DNA from: JARRLC01 sp050290865
GTDB lineage: Bacteria > Pseudomonadota > Alphaproteobacteria > Rhizobiales > Rhodomicrobiaceae
Assembly: GCA_050290865.1 (NCBI GenBank)
Contig: JBNKIW010000023.1
Coordinates: forward strand, 1-52,896
DNA: 52,896 bases
Direction of reading: 5' to 3'
This document shows positions 31,337 through 38,910 of the stretch, one piece after another (the stretch's first letter is position 1; every line of letters starts with the position of its first letter). The position numbers were made by a program, and so were the translations under genes. A model generated the notes under the pieces. That model was given only the letters and a program-made list of their open reading frames with translations, did no database searches and was not told where the DNA came from.

Positions 31337-34234
31337 ATGGCGGTTCTTTTTATCAGTCACTCCAGCCGTGACGACGGTCACGCCAGCACGCTTGTGGCGT
31401 GGCTGAAGGAAAACGGCTTCACGGACATCTTCATCGATCATGAGAGCATCGCTGGCGGCGACAGATGGCGCGAGGCGCTCCGGGCGTCCGCTGGCGCCTG
31501 CCGTGTCGTGATCTGTCTGGTTACGGAAAACTGGCTGGCCTCAAGCGAATGTTTCGGTGAGTTCGTGGCTGCTTGGTATATGGGCAAAAGGCTCGTGCCG
31601 CTGTTCCTCCTGCCTCCGGCGCACTCGCTCAGTGATGAAGCGCGGCAACGGCTATCGAGGGTGATGGGCGAGGACCAGGGGCTTGACCTTACCTCCTGCA
31701 TCCTTGCCAGCGGTGATCTTGACTTGGACAAGGACACAAACGTTGCGAGCCGTCTCAGGACCGGCCTGCGAGCGGCAGGCGCGAACATGCGGGTCGGCCT
31801 CGATCCCGAAGCCTTTGCCATCGACCGCAACCTGCGCGAAACGCCCTTCCCCGGGCTTTCCGCCTTCGGTGACGAAGATGCCGATGCGGCGCTGTTTTAC
31901 GGGCGCAGCAGGGAGATCGCCGAAGTCCTCGAAGATCTTCGCTCCATGCGCGCGAAGCGAGACCGCCGTCTGCTCGTCATCCAGGGCGCTTCAGGTGCGG
32001 GCAAGTCCTCTCTGCTCAAGGCTGGCGTCATTCCCCGGCTGCACCGCGAAAGCCCGGCCTGGCTGCCGCTTCGGGCTTTCCGTCCAGGCGCGGACCCGTT
32101 GCTCAATTTCGCCGAAGCGCTTGCTCGCACCGCCGCAGATTTCGGCCATACCGAGGCCTATGGCGTCATTCGTGACCGCTTGATGGAGGCATGGACAAGA
32201 ACGGTCAGCGAACACAGCCACGATCCAGCGGATGAACCACCCAAGGCGCTGATTGCCACTCTTGAGACCGAAGGGCGCCGTCTTCGCGAACTCGCGGACC
32301 GCCCGGCCGCCACCATCCTCATCAGCGTCGATCAGGCCGAGGAAATCGCACGGGCCGATGGGGCCAGCGGCGATGCTCTTGCAGCCTATCTGCATGCCGC
32401 TCTCATGTCAGATGCCAGTTCGTGGCAGCTGGCGTTCACCATCCGCACGGACAGCTTTCCCGAACTTCAGCGTCATCAGCGATTTGCGCATCTCAAGACG
32501 CGCGGTTACGATCTGCGCACCGTTCCCGTATTCCGGTTCGACAGTCTCGTTGAGGAACCCGCGAAGCGCTACGGCGTTGATGTAGACCCCGCGCTTGTCG
32601 ATGCCTTGATGGAGGACGCGCCGAAGGACGATGCGCTGCCTTTGCTGGCTTTTGCTTTGCAGCGCCTGTGGCGTCAATATGCGGCTTCAGGTCGGCTTAC
32701 CAAAGAGCATTACGGGAAGGTCCGCGGTCTCAACGGCCTCATCGAGGATGCTGCTGAGCGCGCATTACGCGGCATGGAGCCGGATAAAGATGCGCCGCTC
32801 CCGGCTTCGCCGCCGCCGAAACGCTTGACCGAGTTGGGCGCCGCTACATTCGTGCCCGCGCTCGTGCAGATCAACGATGAAGGCGCAACGATCCGGCGCG
32901 TGGCCCATTGGTCCGATTTCGATGAGGACGCGCAGGAGCTTCTCAAATGCTTCGACGAATGGCGGCTCGTCGTTCGCAAGGGAACCGATGAGAATGGCGG
33001 CACCGTCGAGGTGGCGCATGAAGCGCTATTTCGCGAATGGACGCGCCTCAGGGGTTGGCTTGAACCGGAGCGGGCGCGGTTGGAGGCGTTGCGCTCGCTG
33101 CAGTTGGATGCCGCCACCTGGGACCGCAACAACCGCGATGCGGCTTTCCTCACGCATCGTGACAAGCGGCTGGTGGAGGCCGAGGCGCTGACCGGGTGCC
33201 CCGGCTATGCAAGGCGGCTTACGGACATAGAGCGCGACTACCTGGCGGCGTGTGACGCGGCGCAGCGTGCCACGGAGCGCGAGCGCCGTCGCATGCAGGC
33301 GCTGGCGGCCGGCCTAGTCTTCGTTCTCATTGCCTCGGGAGTGGCAGTCTATAAGAAGCATTATCTTCGGGAGCAGTATTTCAAGTATGCGGAAATGGGG
33401 CTTGCCATATTGTCGGCGGAAGCTGAGCTGGCATTGCAGCCGAAGGACGAATTCAGAGAGTGCGCGAAAGGGTGTCCGGAAATGGTAGTAATTCCGGCGG
33501 GCCGGTTCGTCATGGGATCGTCCGACGGAAAGACGCCAGTCATCGGGCTGGACGGCAAGCCTAGGCCCGAACAAGTTACCCCCGCAGAAGCAGGCCGCTC
33601 CGCCGATGAAGGCCCGCAACATGAGGTGCGGATCGGAAAGCCCTTTGCCGTGTCGAAATATGAGGTGACATTCGCGGAGTGGGATGTGTGTGTCGCAGCG
33701 GGCGCCTGTCCGTCTGTATCTGACAGCGGCTGGGGAAAGGAAGACAGACCGGTCGTCAATGTTAGTTGGGAGGAGGCGCAGAAGTACGCCGGGTGGTTGT
33801 CGAGAATGACTGGCAAACAATACCGCCTCCTGAGCGAAGCTGAATGGGAATATGCAGCGAGGGCCGGATCGAAGACAGCCTATTTCTGGGGTGACGATAT
33901 TGGCAAGGGGAACGCCAATTGTACCTTTTGTGGAAGCGAATGGGATCGCAAACAGACAGCGCCGGTGGGCTCTTTCAAGCCGAACGCCTTCGGGCTATAC
34001 GACATGCATGGCAATGCCTGGGAATGGGTGGAAGACGACTGGCACGGCAACTATGTTGGCGCGCCCGCTGATGGTTCTCTCTGGAAAGAAAAGGGTAGTA
34101 GTCTGCGCGTTGTTCGCGGCGGTTCCTGGTTCGGCATTCCGCAGAATCTCCGCGCCGCATACCGCAGCTGGAACACCCCTGACTTCCGGAACTACAATGT
34201 CGGTTTCCGTCTGTCCCGAACGTTAAATCCTTAA
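31337..34234 (+). CDS. DGR target 1: TIR - nSTAND NTPase - transmembrane - variable FGE-sulfatase protein
   Basis: A 965-residue fusion. Residues 1-150 are a TIR domain (VLFISHSSRDDGHAS, FIDHESIAGGDRW), with Glu75 in SSECFGEF at the position of the NADase catalytic Glu. Residues 165-640 are an nSTAND1-type NTPase: FPGLSAFGDEDADAALFYGR lead-in, Walker A GASGAGKSS (217-225), Walker B region ILISVDQAEE (about 326-335). A single membrane helix is at about 655-672 (LAAGLVFVLIASGVAV). Residues 714-962 are an FGE-sulfatase (C-type-lectin fold) domain with WEEAQKYAGWLSRMTG, LLSEAEWEYAARAG and DMHGNAWEWVEDDW. The variable repeat covers residues 932-955. A membrane receptor with a diversified sensor and a TIR effector is inferred. 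Confidence 0.92.
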   Translation: MAVLFISHSSRDDGHASTLVAWLKENGFTDIFIDHESIAGGDRWREALRASAGACRVVICLVTENWLASSECFGEFVAAWYMGKRLVPLFLLPPAHSLSDEARQRLSRVMGEDQGLDLTSCILASGDLDLDKDTNVASRLRTGLRAAGANMRVGLDPEAFAIDRNLRETPFPGLSAFGDEDADAALFYGRSREIAEVLEDLRSMRAKRDRRLLVIQGASGAGKSSLLKAGVIPRLHRESPAWLPLRAFRPGADPLLNFAEALARTAADFGHTEAYGVIRDRLMEAWTRTVSEHSHDPADEPPKALIATLETEGRRLRELADRPAATILISVDQAEEIARADGASGDALAAYLHAALMSDASSWQLAFTIRTDSFPELQRHQRFAHLKTRGYDLRTVPVFRFDSLVEEPAKRYGVDVDPALVDALMEDAPKDDALPLLAFALQRLWRQYAASGRLTKEHYGKVRGLNGLIEDAAERALRGMEPDKDAPLPASPPPKRLTELGAATFVPALVQINDEGATIRRVAHWSDFDEDAQELLKCFDEWRLVVRKGTDENGGTVEVAHEALFREWTRLRGWLEPERARLEALRSLQLDAATWDRNNRDAAFLTHRDKRLVEAEALTGCPGYARRLTDIERDYLAACDAAQRATERERRRMQALAAGLVFVLIASGVAVYKKHYLREQYFKYAEMGLAILSAEAELALQPKDEFRECAKGCPEMVVIPAGRFVMGSSDGKTPVIGLDGKPRPEQVTPAEAGRSADEGPQHEVRIGKPFAVSKYEVTFAEWDVCVAAGACPSVSDSGWGKEDRPVVNVSWEEAQKYAGWLSRMTGKQYRLLSEAEWEYAARAGSKTAYFWGDDIGKGNANCTFCGSEWDRKQTAPVGSFKPNAFGLYDMHGNAWEWVEDDWHGNYVGAPADGSLWKEKGSSLRVVRGGSWFGIPQNLRAAYRSWNTPDFRNYNVGFRLSRTLNP
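34101..34224 (+). repeat. DGR variable repeat 1 (VR1)
   Basis: This 124-bp segment at the 3' end of target 1 aligns without gaps to the template repeat. I count 13 differences, of which 12 are at template adenines. The one exception is C to A at 34159 (template 34520). Changed codons include AAC to TTC, AAC to GGC and AGG to TGG, at residues 932-953. The last about 30 bases are identical to the template, as expected of the initiation-of-homing end. Confidence 0.95.
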
Positions 34235-34291
34235 TCTTCACCCCCTTACGTCTTGTGTTCTCCAACCTTGCCACAGGCACGCCCCAGGGGT

Positions 34292-34306
34292 GCCGCCGAA
34301 GGCGGC
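34292..34306 (+). promoter_or_regulatory. Conserved hairpin downstream of VR1
   Basis: GCCGCC-GAA-GGCGGC starts 68 bp after the end of VR1. An identical hairpin lies 67 bp after VR2. A run of 11 A follows on the plus strand (34311-34321). DGRs of the Bordetella phage type have a hairpin downstream of VR that aids target recognition, so this is a candidate homing element; it is not a good plus-strand terminator because no T-run follows. Confidence 0.6.
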
Positions 34307-34461
34307 CGCCAAAAAAAAAAATTCGTGCTGTGCATATCGTGCATAACTTTCCTCCTCGCTGGCCCCACGGCTCCGACTCGCCGACCATCATGCATGGGAG
34401 GTGTACGCTCCCGTCTTCGGGTCTCGTGTTCCAACACGCCCCGGAGCCTGGACGGCCCCTT

Positions 34462-34585
34462 GTCTGCGCGTTGTTCGCGGCGGTTCCTGGAACAACAATC
34501 CACAGAATCTCCGCGCCGCCAACCGCAACAGGAACACCCCTGACAACCGGAACAACAATGTCGGTTTCCGTCTGTCCCGAACGTT
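34462..34585 (+). repeat. DGR template repeat (TR)
   Basis: A 124-bp non-coding copy of the variable repeats, between target 1 and avd. In the frame of the targets it has 11 AAC/AAT codons, the usual adenine-rich design that allows wide amino-acid variation without stop codons. It starts with GTCTGCGCG and ends with CGAACGTT, as do VR1 and VR2. About 180 bases of spacer RNA lie between its end and the avd start, the region expected to be needed for cDNA priming. Confidence 0.95.
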
Positions 34586-34766
34586 TTTCGCCAGAGCCGT
34601 TGCGATCAAGGTCGCATCGGGCGTGCACTTTTACGTTCAGGGCCGTCCATGATGATCACGGTCGGGGCTCGTGTCGAGCTGAGCGCCCGATACCGCTGCG
34701 GCACCTGTCTTGGCTCACATATGAGGGGCGACAGGGGCCGCAGATTTCTGCCCAGCGGAGGACGAG

Positions 34767-35159
34767 ATGGCCGAGCAAGCCCGCCGCACCGGCCCGGCTC
34801 TGGAAGCGCACTACCAGTTCCTGCGATGGCTGATGCCCGCGGTCGAGAAATTCCCGCGCAGCCAAAGGTTCCTTCTCGGCGATCGTATCCAGTCCACCGC
34901 GCTTGACGTGCTCGATACGCTCATCGAGGCCACCTACACGCGCGACCGGCGCGCCCATCTTTCCCGCGCCAATCTGGGGCTGGAGAAGCTGCGCTTTCAT
35001 ATCCGTCTTGCGGTCGAGATGCGACATCTGGACGGGCGCCGCTATGAACACGCCGCACGGCAGCTTGATGAAATCGGCAGACTGGTCGGCGGCTGGGCGA
35101 AGTCGCATGCCGCTTACAGTAATGGCAGTATCGCGGACCATGCCGAAACGGCACGATGA
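34767..35159 (+). CDS. avd: DGR accessory variability determinant (Avd)
   Basis: A 130-residue protein starting MAEQARRTGPALEAHYQF, preceded by GGAGGA five bases upstream. It is all helical: WLMPAVEKFPRSQRF, LGDRIQSTALDVLDTLIEA and RANLGLEKLRFHIRLAVEM form the four-helix bundle typical of Avd. Avd forms a positively charged pentamer that binds the reverse transcriptase and template RNA. The gene lies directly between TR and the RT gene and overlaps the RT start by 20 bases, which supports co-translation. Confidence 0.9.
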   Translation: MAEQARRTGPALEAHYQFLRWLMPAVEKFPRSQRFLLGDRIQSTALDVLDTLIEATYTRDRRAHLSRANLGLEKLRFHIRLAVEMRHLDGRRYEHAARQLDEIGRLVGGWAKSHAAYSNGSIADHAETAR

Positions 35160-36252
35160 CCTTTTCAGTCAGATAGCAAACTTCCAGGCCCTGAGAAGGG
35201 CTGCCCGCTTGGCTGTCCTCGGCAAGCGCAAAAAGCCCGGCGCCTGCGCGTTCATGGCGAATTTCGAGCGTGAAATCCTGCGCCTCGAACGCCAGTTGCA
35301 GGACGGCACCTACCGGCCTGGCCGCTATGTGACGATCCGGGTGATGGATCCGAAAGAACGCTTGGTTTCCGCCGCCCCCTTCCGCGACCGCGTTGTGCAT
35401 CACGCGCTGTGCGCGGTCGTTTCCCCGATCTTCGAAGCGGGCTTCATCGGCAACAGCTTCGCCAACCGGACGGGCAAGGGCACGCACAACGCCATCGCCG
35501 CCTATGAGCATTACCGTGACCGGCACGCCCATGTGCTCCGCTGCGACGTGTTCCGCTATTTCCCATCCATCGATTTTGCGATCCTCAAGGCCGAATTCCG
35601 CCGCCGTATCGTCTGCGAGCGCACGTTGCGGCTGCTCGACATCATCGTCGATGGCTCCAACCGGCAGGAGGCGGTCAACCTCTACTATCCCGGCGATGAC
35701 CTGTTCACGCCTTACGAACGGCGCCGCGGCCTGCCCATCGGCAATCTGACGAGCCAGTTCTTCGCCAACCTCTATCTGGACCGCTTCGATCATTGGGTAA
35801 CCGAGGTGCTGCAGGCGCCCTACGTGCGGTACGTCGATGATTTTGCGCTGTTCCATGACAATGCGGCGGTGCTGGCCGAATGGCGAACGCGCATCGCCCG
35901 CTTCCTCGAAGGCCGCCGTCTCCGCCTGCACCCGCGCAAGACGGTCATCCTGCCAACGGCGGAACCCGCAGCTTTCCTCGGCTTTGTCCTCCTCCCCGAT
36001 GGCCCCAGGCGGCTGCCCGAGGAGAACGTCGCCCGCTTCCGGGGCCGTCTGCGCGGCCTTCGCGACCGCTGGAAGGCGGGAGCCGTGACGCTGGACGATG
36101 TGGACGCCAAGATCCGCGCCTGGATCGCCCACGCCAGTCACGCCCGCACATGGCGGCTCCGCCACGCGATATTCCGCGGCGGCCGCTTTGATCCGGGCCG
36201 TTTTCTGAATGCACTTGCAAACCGGCCCTCTTTGCCCAATCCTTCCGGATAA
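35140..36252 (+). CDS. DGR reverse transcriptase
   Basis: A 370-residue reverse transcriptase starting MPKRHDDLFSQIANFQAL. It has RT motifs in order: APFRDRVVHHALCAVV (motif 1/2 region), NSFANRTGKGTHNAI, LRCDVFRYFPSIDF (motif A with the first catalytic Asp), GLPIGNLTSQFFANLYL (about 197-213, the IGNxxSQ pattern characteristic of DGR enzymes), YVRYVDDFALF (YVDD at 231-234) and PRKTVILP. It is expected to copy the template RNA with errors at adenines in complex with Avd. An upstream in-frame ATG at 35122 is an alternative start. Confidence 0.95.
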   Translation: MPKRHDDLFSQIANFQALRRAARLAVLGKRKKPGACAFMANFEREILRLERQLQDGTYRPGRYVTIRVMDPKERLVSAAPFRDRVVHHALCAVVSPIFEAGFIGNSFANRTGKGTHNAIAAYEHYRDRHAHVLRCDVFRYFPSIDFAILKAEFRRRIVCERTLRLLDIIVDGSNRQEAVNLYYPGDDLFTPYERRRGLPIGNLTSQFFANLYLDRFDHWVTEVLQAPYVRYVDDFALFHDNAAVLAEWRTRIARFLEGRRLRLHPRKTVILPTAEPAAFLGFVLLPDGPRRLPEENVARFRGRLRGLRDRWKAGAVTLDDVDAKIRAWIAHASHARTWRLRHAIFRGGRFDPGRFLNALANRPSLPNPSG

Positions 36253-36282
36253 CCATTTTTGATATTTCGATTGAGGCCGTTG

Positions 36283-37983
36283 ATGCTGTTCAAGCCGGAG
36301 CAGAGGGAACTCATTGGCAGTCAGTGGGAAGAGGTGGTAGCGGCCCGCAAGAGTTGCGGGAACGCCTGGCAGGATGATTGGCAATCTGGTTACGCCGATC
36401 TTGAAGCAGCGTTCGTGCGCGCTGACGACAGCGACACCCCGGAAGCATGGAGCAATCTCAGTTTGGTCGGGCGCCAGTTCAGAGAGGTGATGTCGCGGAC
36501 AGATGGCGACGAGACTTTCCTGTATATCAAGCTTGTAAAGCTTACCGATAGCATTGAGACCGCTCTGGATGAGGCTGCCACGCCGGACAATCTTGTAGCG
36601 AGGGGGGAACTTCGCGAACTGCAAAGACGGCTGGACCGCCAGATCGAGCTTACTCAGGAAGAACGCCAGCAGACTTCGATCTTTGAGCGGGAATTGAGGC
36701 GGCGGCTCGATCAGATCGAGGAACAGCTGAAATCCGGCAAGCGTACAATCGTGAAGATCGACGAATTCAGTGTTGTTTCACTGAACGTCAACGAGCTGAT
36801 TGCGGCGATCAAAGACGCCATCATTGCCATCAAGAACGGCGTCGAGTTGTTGGGTGATCCGCGTTTCACTGAGCCGTTGCGCAGGGGGGCGCAGAATCTC
36901 TGGAAGGCGACGAAGCGTTTCGTTCGAGTAACCAGAGAGCGCTTCGCCGCGTTCAAGCTGCCCTGGCAAAAGGACGCCGCCGACGAGGCATTTGACAGCG
37001 CCAACCCCACATTCGGGCTTCCGCCAGAGGACGACGACCCGCCGCCGCCAAGCGTTGCGTTTCTCGTGCGCCATGGCACGGAGGATCGCCAGGAACGGCG
37101 GGTGCCCGGTGCGGGTCAAACGTTCCAGGACAGCTGGGAGGAAGGCGGACGGCGGTTTGCTGGGCCAGAGATGGTGGTGGTACCCGCGGGCGAATTCTTG
37201 ATGGGCTCGCCTACAGATGAACCGCAGCGCGAGAGCTGGAAGAAGGGCACGGAAACGCCGCAGCATAAGGTAACCATCACGCAGCCATTTGCCATCGGCC
37301 GTCATGCGGTCACACGCGGGCAGTTTGCTGCCTTCGTCAATGATACTGGTTACAAGATCGAAAAAGGGGCATATGTCCTGAAGAGCAGCGGTATTCTGTT
37401 TTGGAAAAAGGAAGCCGGTGATTTCGATCCGAGCAAATGGTGGCGCGATCCAGGATTTGCCCAGGATGACCAGCATCCAGTCGTCTGCGTGAACTGGGAA
37501 GACGCTCAGGCTTATGTGAAGTGGCTGGCAGAGAAAACAGCTAAAGGATACCGGCTGCCGAGCGAGGCGGAATGGGAGTATGCCTGCCGGGCTGGAACCA
37601 TGACGCCATTCTGGTGGGGGAAGTCTATCACGCCCAGCCAGGCGAATTACGATGGCAATTACGTCTACGAGGGTGGTGGAAACAAAGGTGAGTACCGGAA
37701 GAAGACGCTGCCCGTGAAATCGTTCCCCCCCAATCCGTGGGGGCTTTATCAGGTTCACGGCAACGTCTGGGAGTGGTGTGAAGATACGTGGCACGATAAT
37801 TACACCGGTGCCCCAGCGGATGGCTCAGTGTGGGCAACCGGAGATAGCGGTCTGCGCGTTGTTCGCGGCGGTTCCTGGTACGACTATCCGCGGTATCTCC
37901 GCGCCGCCATCCGCGTCAGGAACACCCCTGTCGTCCGGTACGACATTGTCGGTTTCCGTCTATCCCGAACGTTAATTCTTTGA
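36283..37983 (+). CDS. DGR target 2: helical N-terminus with variable FGE-sulfatase domain
   Basis: A 566-residue protein starting MLFKPEQRELIGSQWEE, with GAGG seven bases before the ATG. Residues 1-110 are helical and match no domain I know. Residues about 105-160 are a likely coiled coil (RELQRRLDRQIELTQEE, RELRRRLDQIEEQLKSG), followed by an amphipathic helix (NELIAAIKDAIIAIKNG) and a basic stretch. Residues 296-566 are an FGE-sulfatase domain (EMVVVPAGEFLMGSP, YRLPSEAEWEYACRAG, HGNVWEWCEDTW). The variable repeat covers residues 533-555. No clear membrane helix is seen, so it is probably cytoplasmic. It may partner with target 1 or be a separate sensor. Confidence 0.9.
   Translation: MLFKPEQRELIGSQWEEVVAARKSCGNAWQDDWQSGYADLEAAFVRADDSDTPEAWSNLSLVGRQFREVMSRTDGDETFLYIKLVKLTDSIETALDEAATPDNLVARGELRELQRRLDRQIELTQEERQQTSIFERELRRRLDQIEEQLKSGKRTIVKIDEFSVVSLNVNELIAAIKDAIIAIKNGVELLGDPRFTEPLRRGAQNLWKATKRFVRVTRERFAAFKLPWQKDAADEAFDSANPTFGLPPEDDDPPPPSVAFLVRHGTEDRQERRVPGAGQTFQDSWEEGGRRFAGPEMVVVPAGEFLMGSPTDEPQRESWKKGTETPQHKVTITQPFAIGRHAVTRGQFAAFVNDTGYKIEKGAYVLKSSGILFWKKEAGDFDPSKWWRDPGFAQDDQHPVVCVNWEDAQAYVKWLAEKTAKGYRLPSEAEWEYACRAGTMTPFWWGKSITPSQANYDGNYVYEGGGNKGEYRKKTLPVKSFPPNPWGLYQVHGNVWEWCEDTWHDNYTGAPADGSVWATGDSGLRVVRGGSWYDYPRYLRAAIRVRNTPVVRYDIVGFRLSRTLIL
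37850..37973 (+). repeat. DGR variable repeat 2 (VR2)
   Basis: A 124-bp segment at the 3' end of target 2, aligned to the template without gaps. I count 16 differences, 15 at template adenines; the exception is G to A at 37962 (template 34574). VR1 and VR2 differ from each other at most of the variable adenine positions, so each target has been diversified separately. Both VRs carry G in place of template adenine 34502. Confidence 0.95.
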
Positions 37984-38039
37984 TCTTCAAACCTTTACGT
38001 CTTTTGTCCTCAGACCTCCCCACACGACGGCCCTGAGGT

Positions 38040-38064
38040 GCCGCCGAAGGCGGCCGCGTTTTTT
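38040..38064 (+). terminator. Hairpin with T-run after target 2
   Basis: GCCGCC-GAA-GGCGGC (38040-38054) followed after four bases by TTTTTT (38059-38064). On the plus strand this has the form of an intrinsic terminator ending the DGR operon. The identical hairpin lies after VR1 without the T-run, so the hairpin may also serve target recognition in DGR homing. Confidence 0.65.
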
Positions 38065-38096
38065 GGGCGTAGCCTCGCGTGAGAAACGCCTCCCGC

Positions 38097-38828
38097 TCAC
38101 GCCCGCCGCCACCGCCTGCCATAATGATCCGCGAGGCAGTCGAGTGCCGCACGGAACCGTTTTCCCGCCGTATTCCGGTGGCCGAGGCCCACCATCGTGC
38201 CGATCTGGCCGAGGGTCTTGCGCTCGGCGATGATGAGGCGGGCGATTTCGAAATGATCTGCTGAGAGCCTGTCGAGGACGAAGGCGCGGGCGGCGTGCAC
38301 GCGGCCGATGGCGGACAGGGTGGCGTCGCTCACCGGCTGCCAGTCGAAGGCGGGCTTCGGTGTCTTCGGGCGGAAGGTGACGGGGCCGCGCAACGGCTCG
38401 CCGCCGGCGCGTTCGAGGACGGCGCGTTCCAACTGGCGGGGCACGGAGGACGCGAAGAGGCGGCTGTAATCGGTGCCGCGCATCGGCGAGACGTGGGCCA
38501 GCTCCAGGTCGGCGCGGAGCTGATCGCCGGCGCTCCACTGTTTGAAGCCGATCTGGCGGCGGTGATACATGAGGTCGAGCGGGTGCTCGCGGACGTTCCT
38601 CGGTGGCGAGAGCTGCGGATTGTCGTTGGGGCGCAGCTCGCTGGTGATCTCGGGCAGGGCGCCGTCATGGCCGGGCTTCCAGCCGCCCGCCTCGACGGCC
38701 GCCGCGATCTCGCGCATCGCCGCCTCATAGGCCTGCCTGGCCGCCAGCGCCGCCCTGATCAACGCCGCGGGCACCTCGATTTTTATATCCTTGCCCTTGG
38801 CCCGCTCGATCACCGCCACTGTCGTCAT
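38097..38828 (-). CDS. DUF6456-like regulatory protein
   Basis: A 243-residue protein starting MTTVAVIERAKGKDIKIEV. The middle has RRQIGFKQWSAGDQLRADLELAH, with a conserved Q-x-x-A-G pattern. The C-terminus carries a likely helix-turn-helix (RKTLGQIGTMVGLGHRNTAG). Together these resemble DUF6456-type proteins of alphaproteobacteria and their phages. Such proteins are candidates for late-gene regulators. It is the last gene of the minus-strand early operon, ending next to the DGR cassette. Confidence 0.6.
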   Translation of the reverse strand: MTTVAVIERAKGKDIKIEVPAALIRAALAARQAYEAAMREIAAAVEAGGWKPGHDGALPEITSELRPNDNPQLSPPRNVREHPLDLMYHRRQIGFKQWSAGDQLRADLELAHVSPMRGTDYSRLFASSVPRQLERAVLERAGGEPLRGPVTFRPKTPKPAFDWQPVSDATLSAIGRVHAARAFVLDRLSADHFEIARLIIAERKTLGQIGTMVGLGHRNTAGKRFRAALDCLADHYGRRWRRA

Positions 38829-38910
38829 CCCCGCATCTCCCACATCATCGCCGCTCCCGTTTTCGCGATGACGGCCGCCGCCGCCCCCATCGCCCTCGTC
38901 ATGACTTCGC

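Noticed and set aside
34311..34321. Poly-A run after VR1 as part of a terminator
   Set aside because: For plus-strand transcription a T-run is required after the hairpin, and for the minus strand the T-run would precede the hairpin.
34401..34652. Open frame through the template repeat
   Set aside because: It exists because TR is a copy of coding VR sequence. No start site or domain supports a protein, and TR is expected to act as RNA.
34921..36624. Minus-strand frame of 567 codons across the DGR reverse transcriptase
   Set aside because: It is fully antisense to avd, RT and the start of target 2, which have strong family motifs. No domain is visible.
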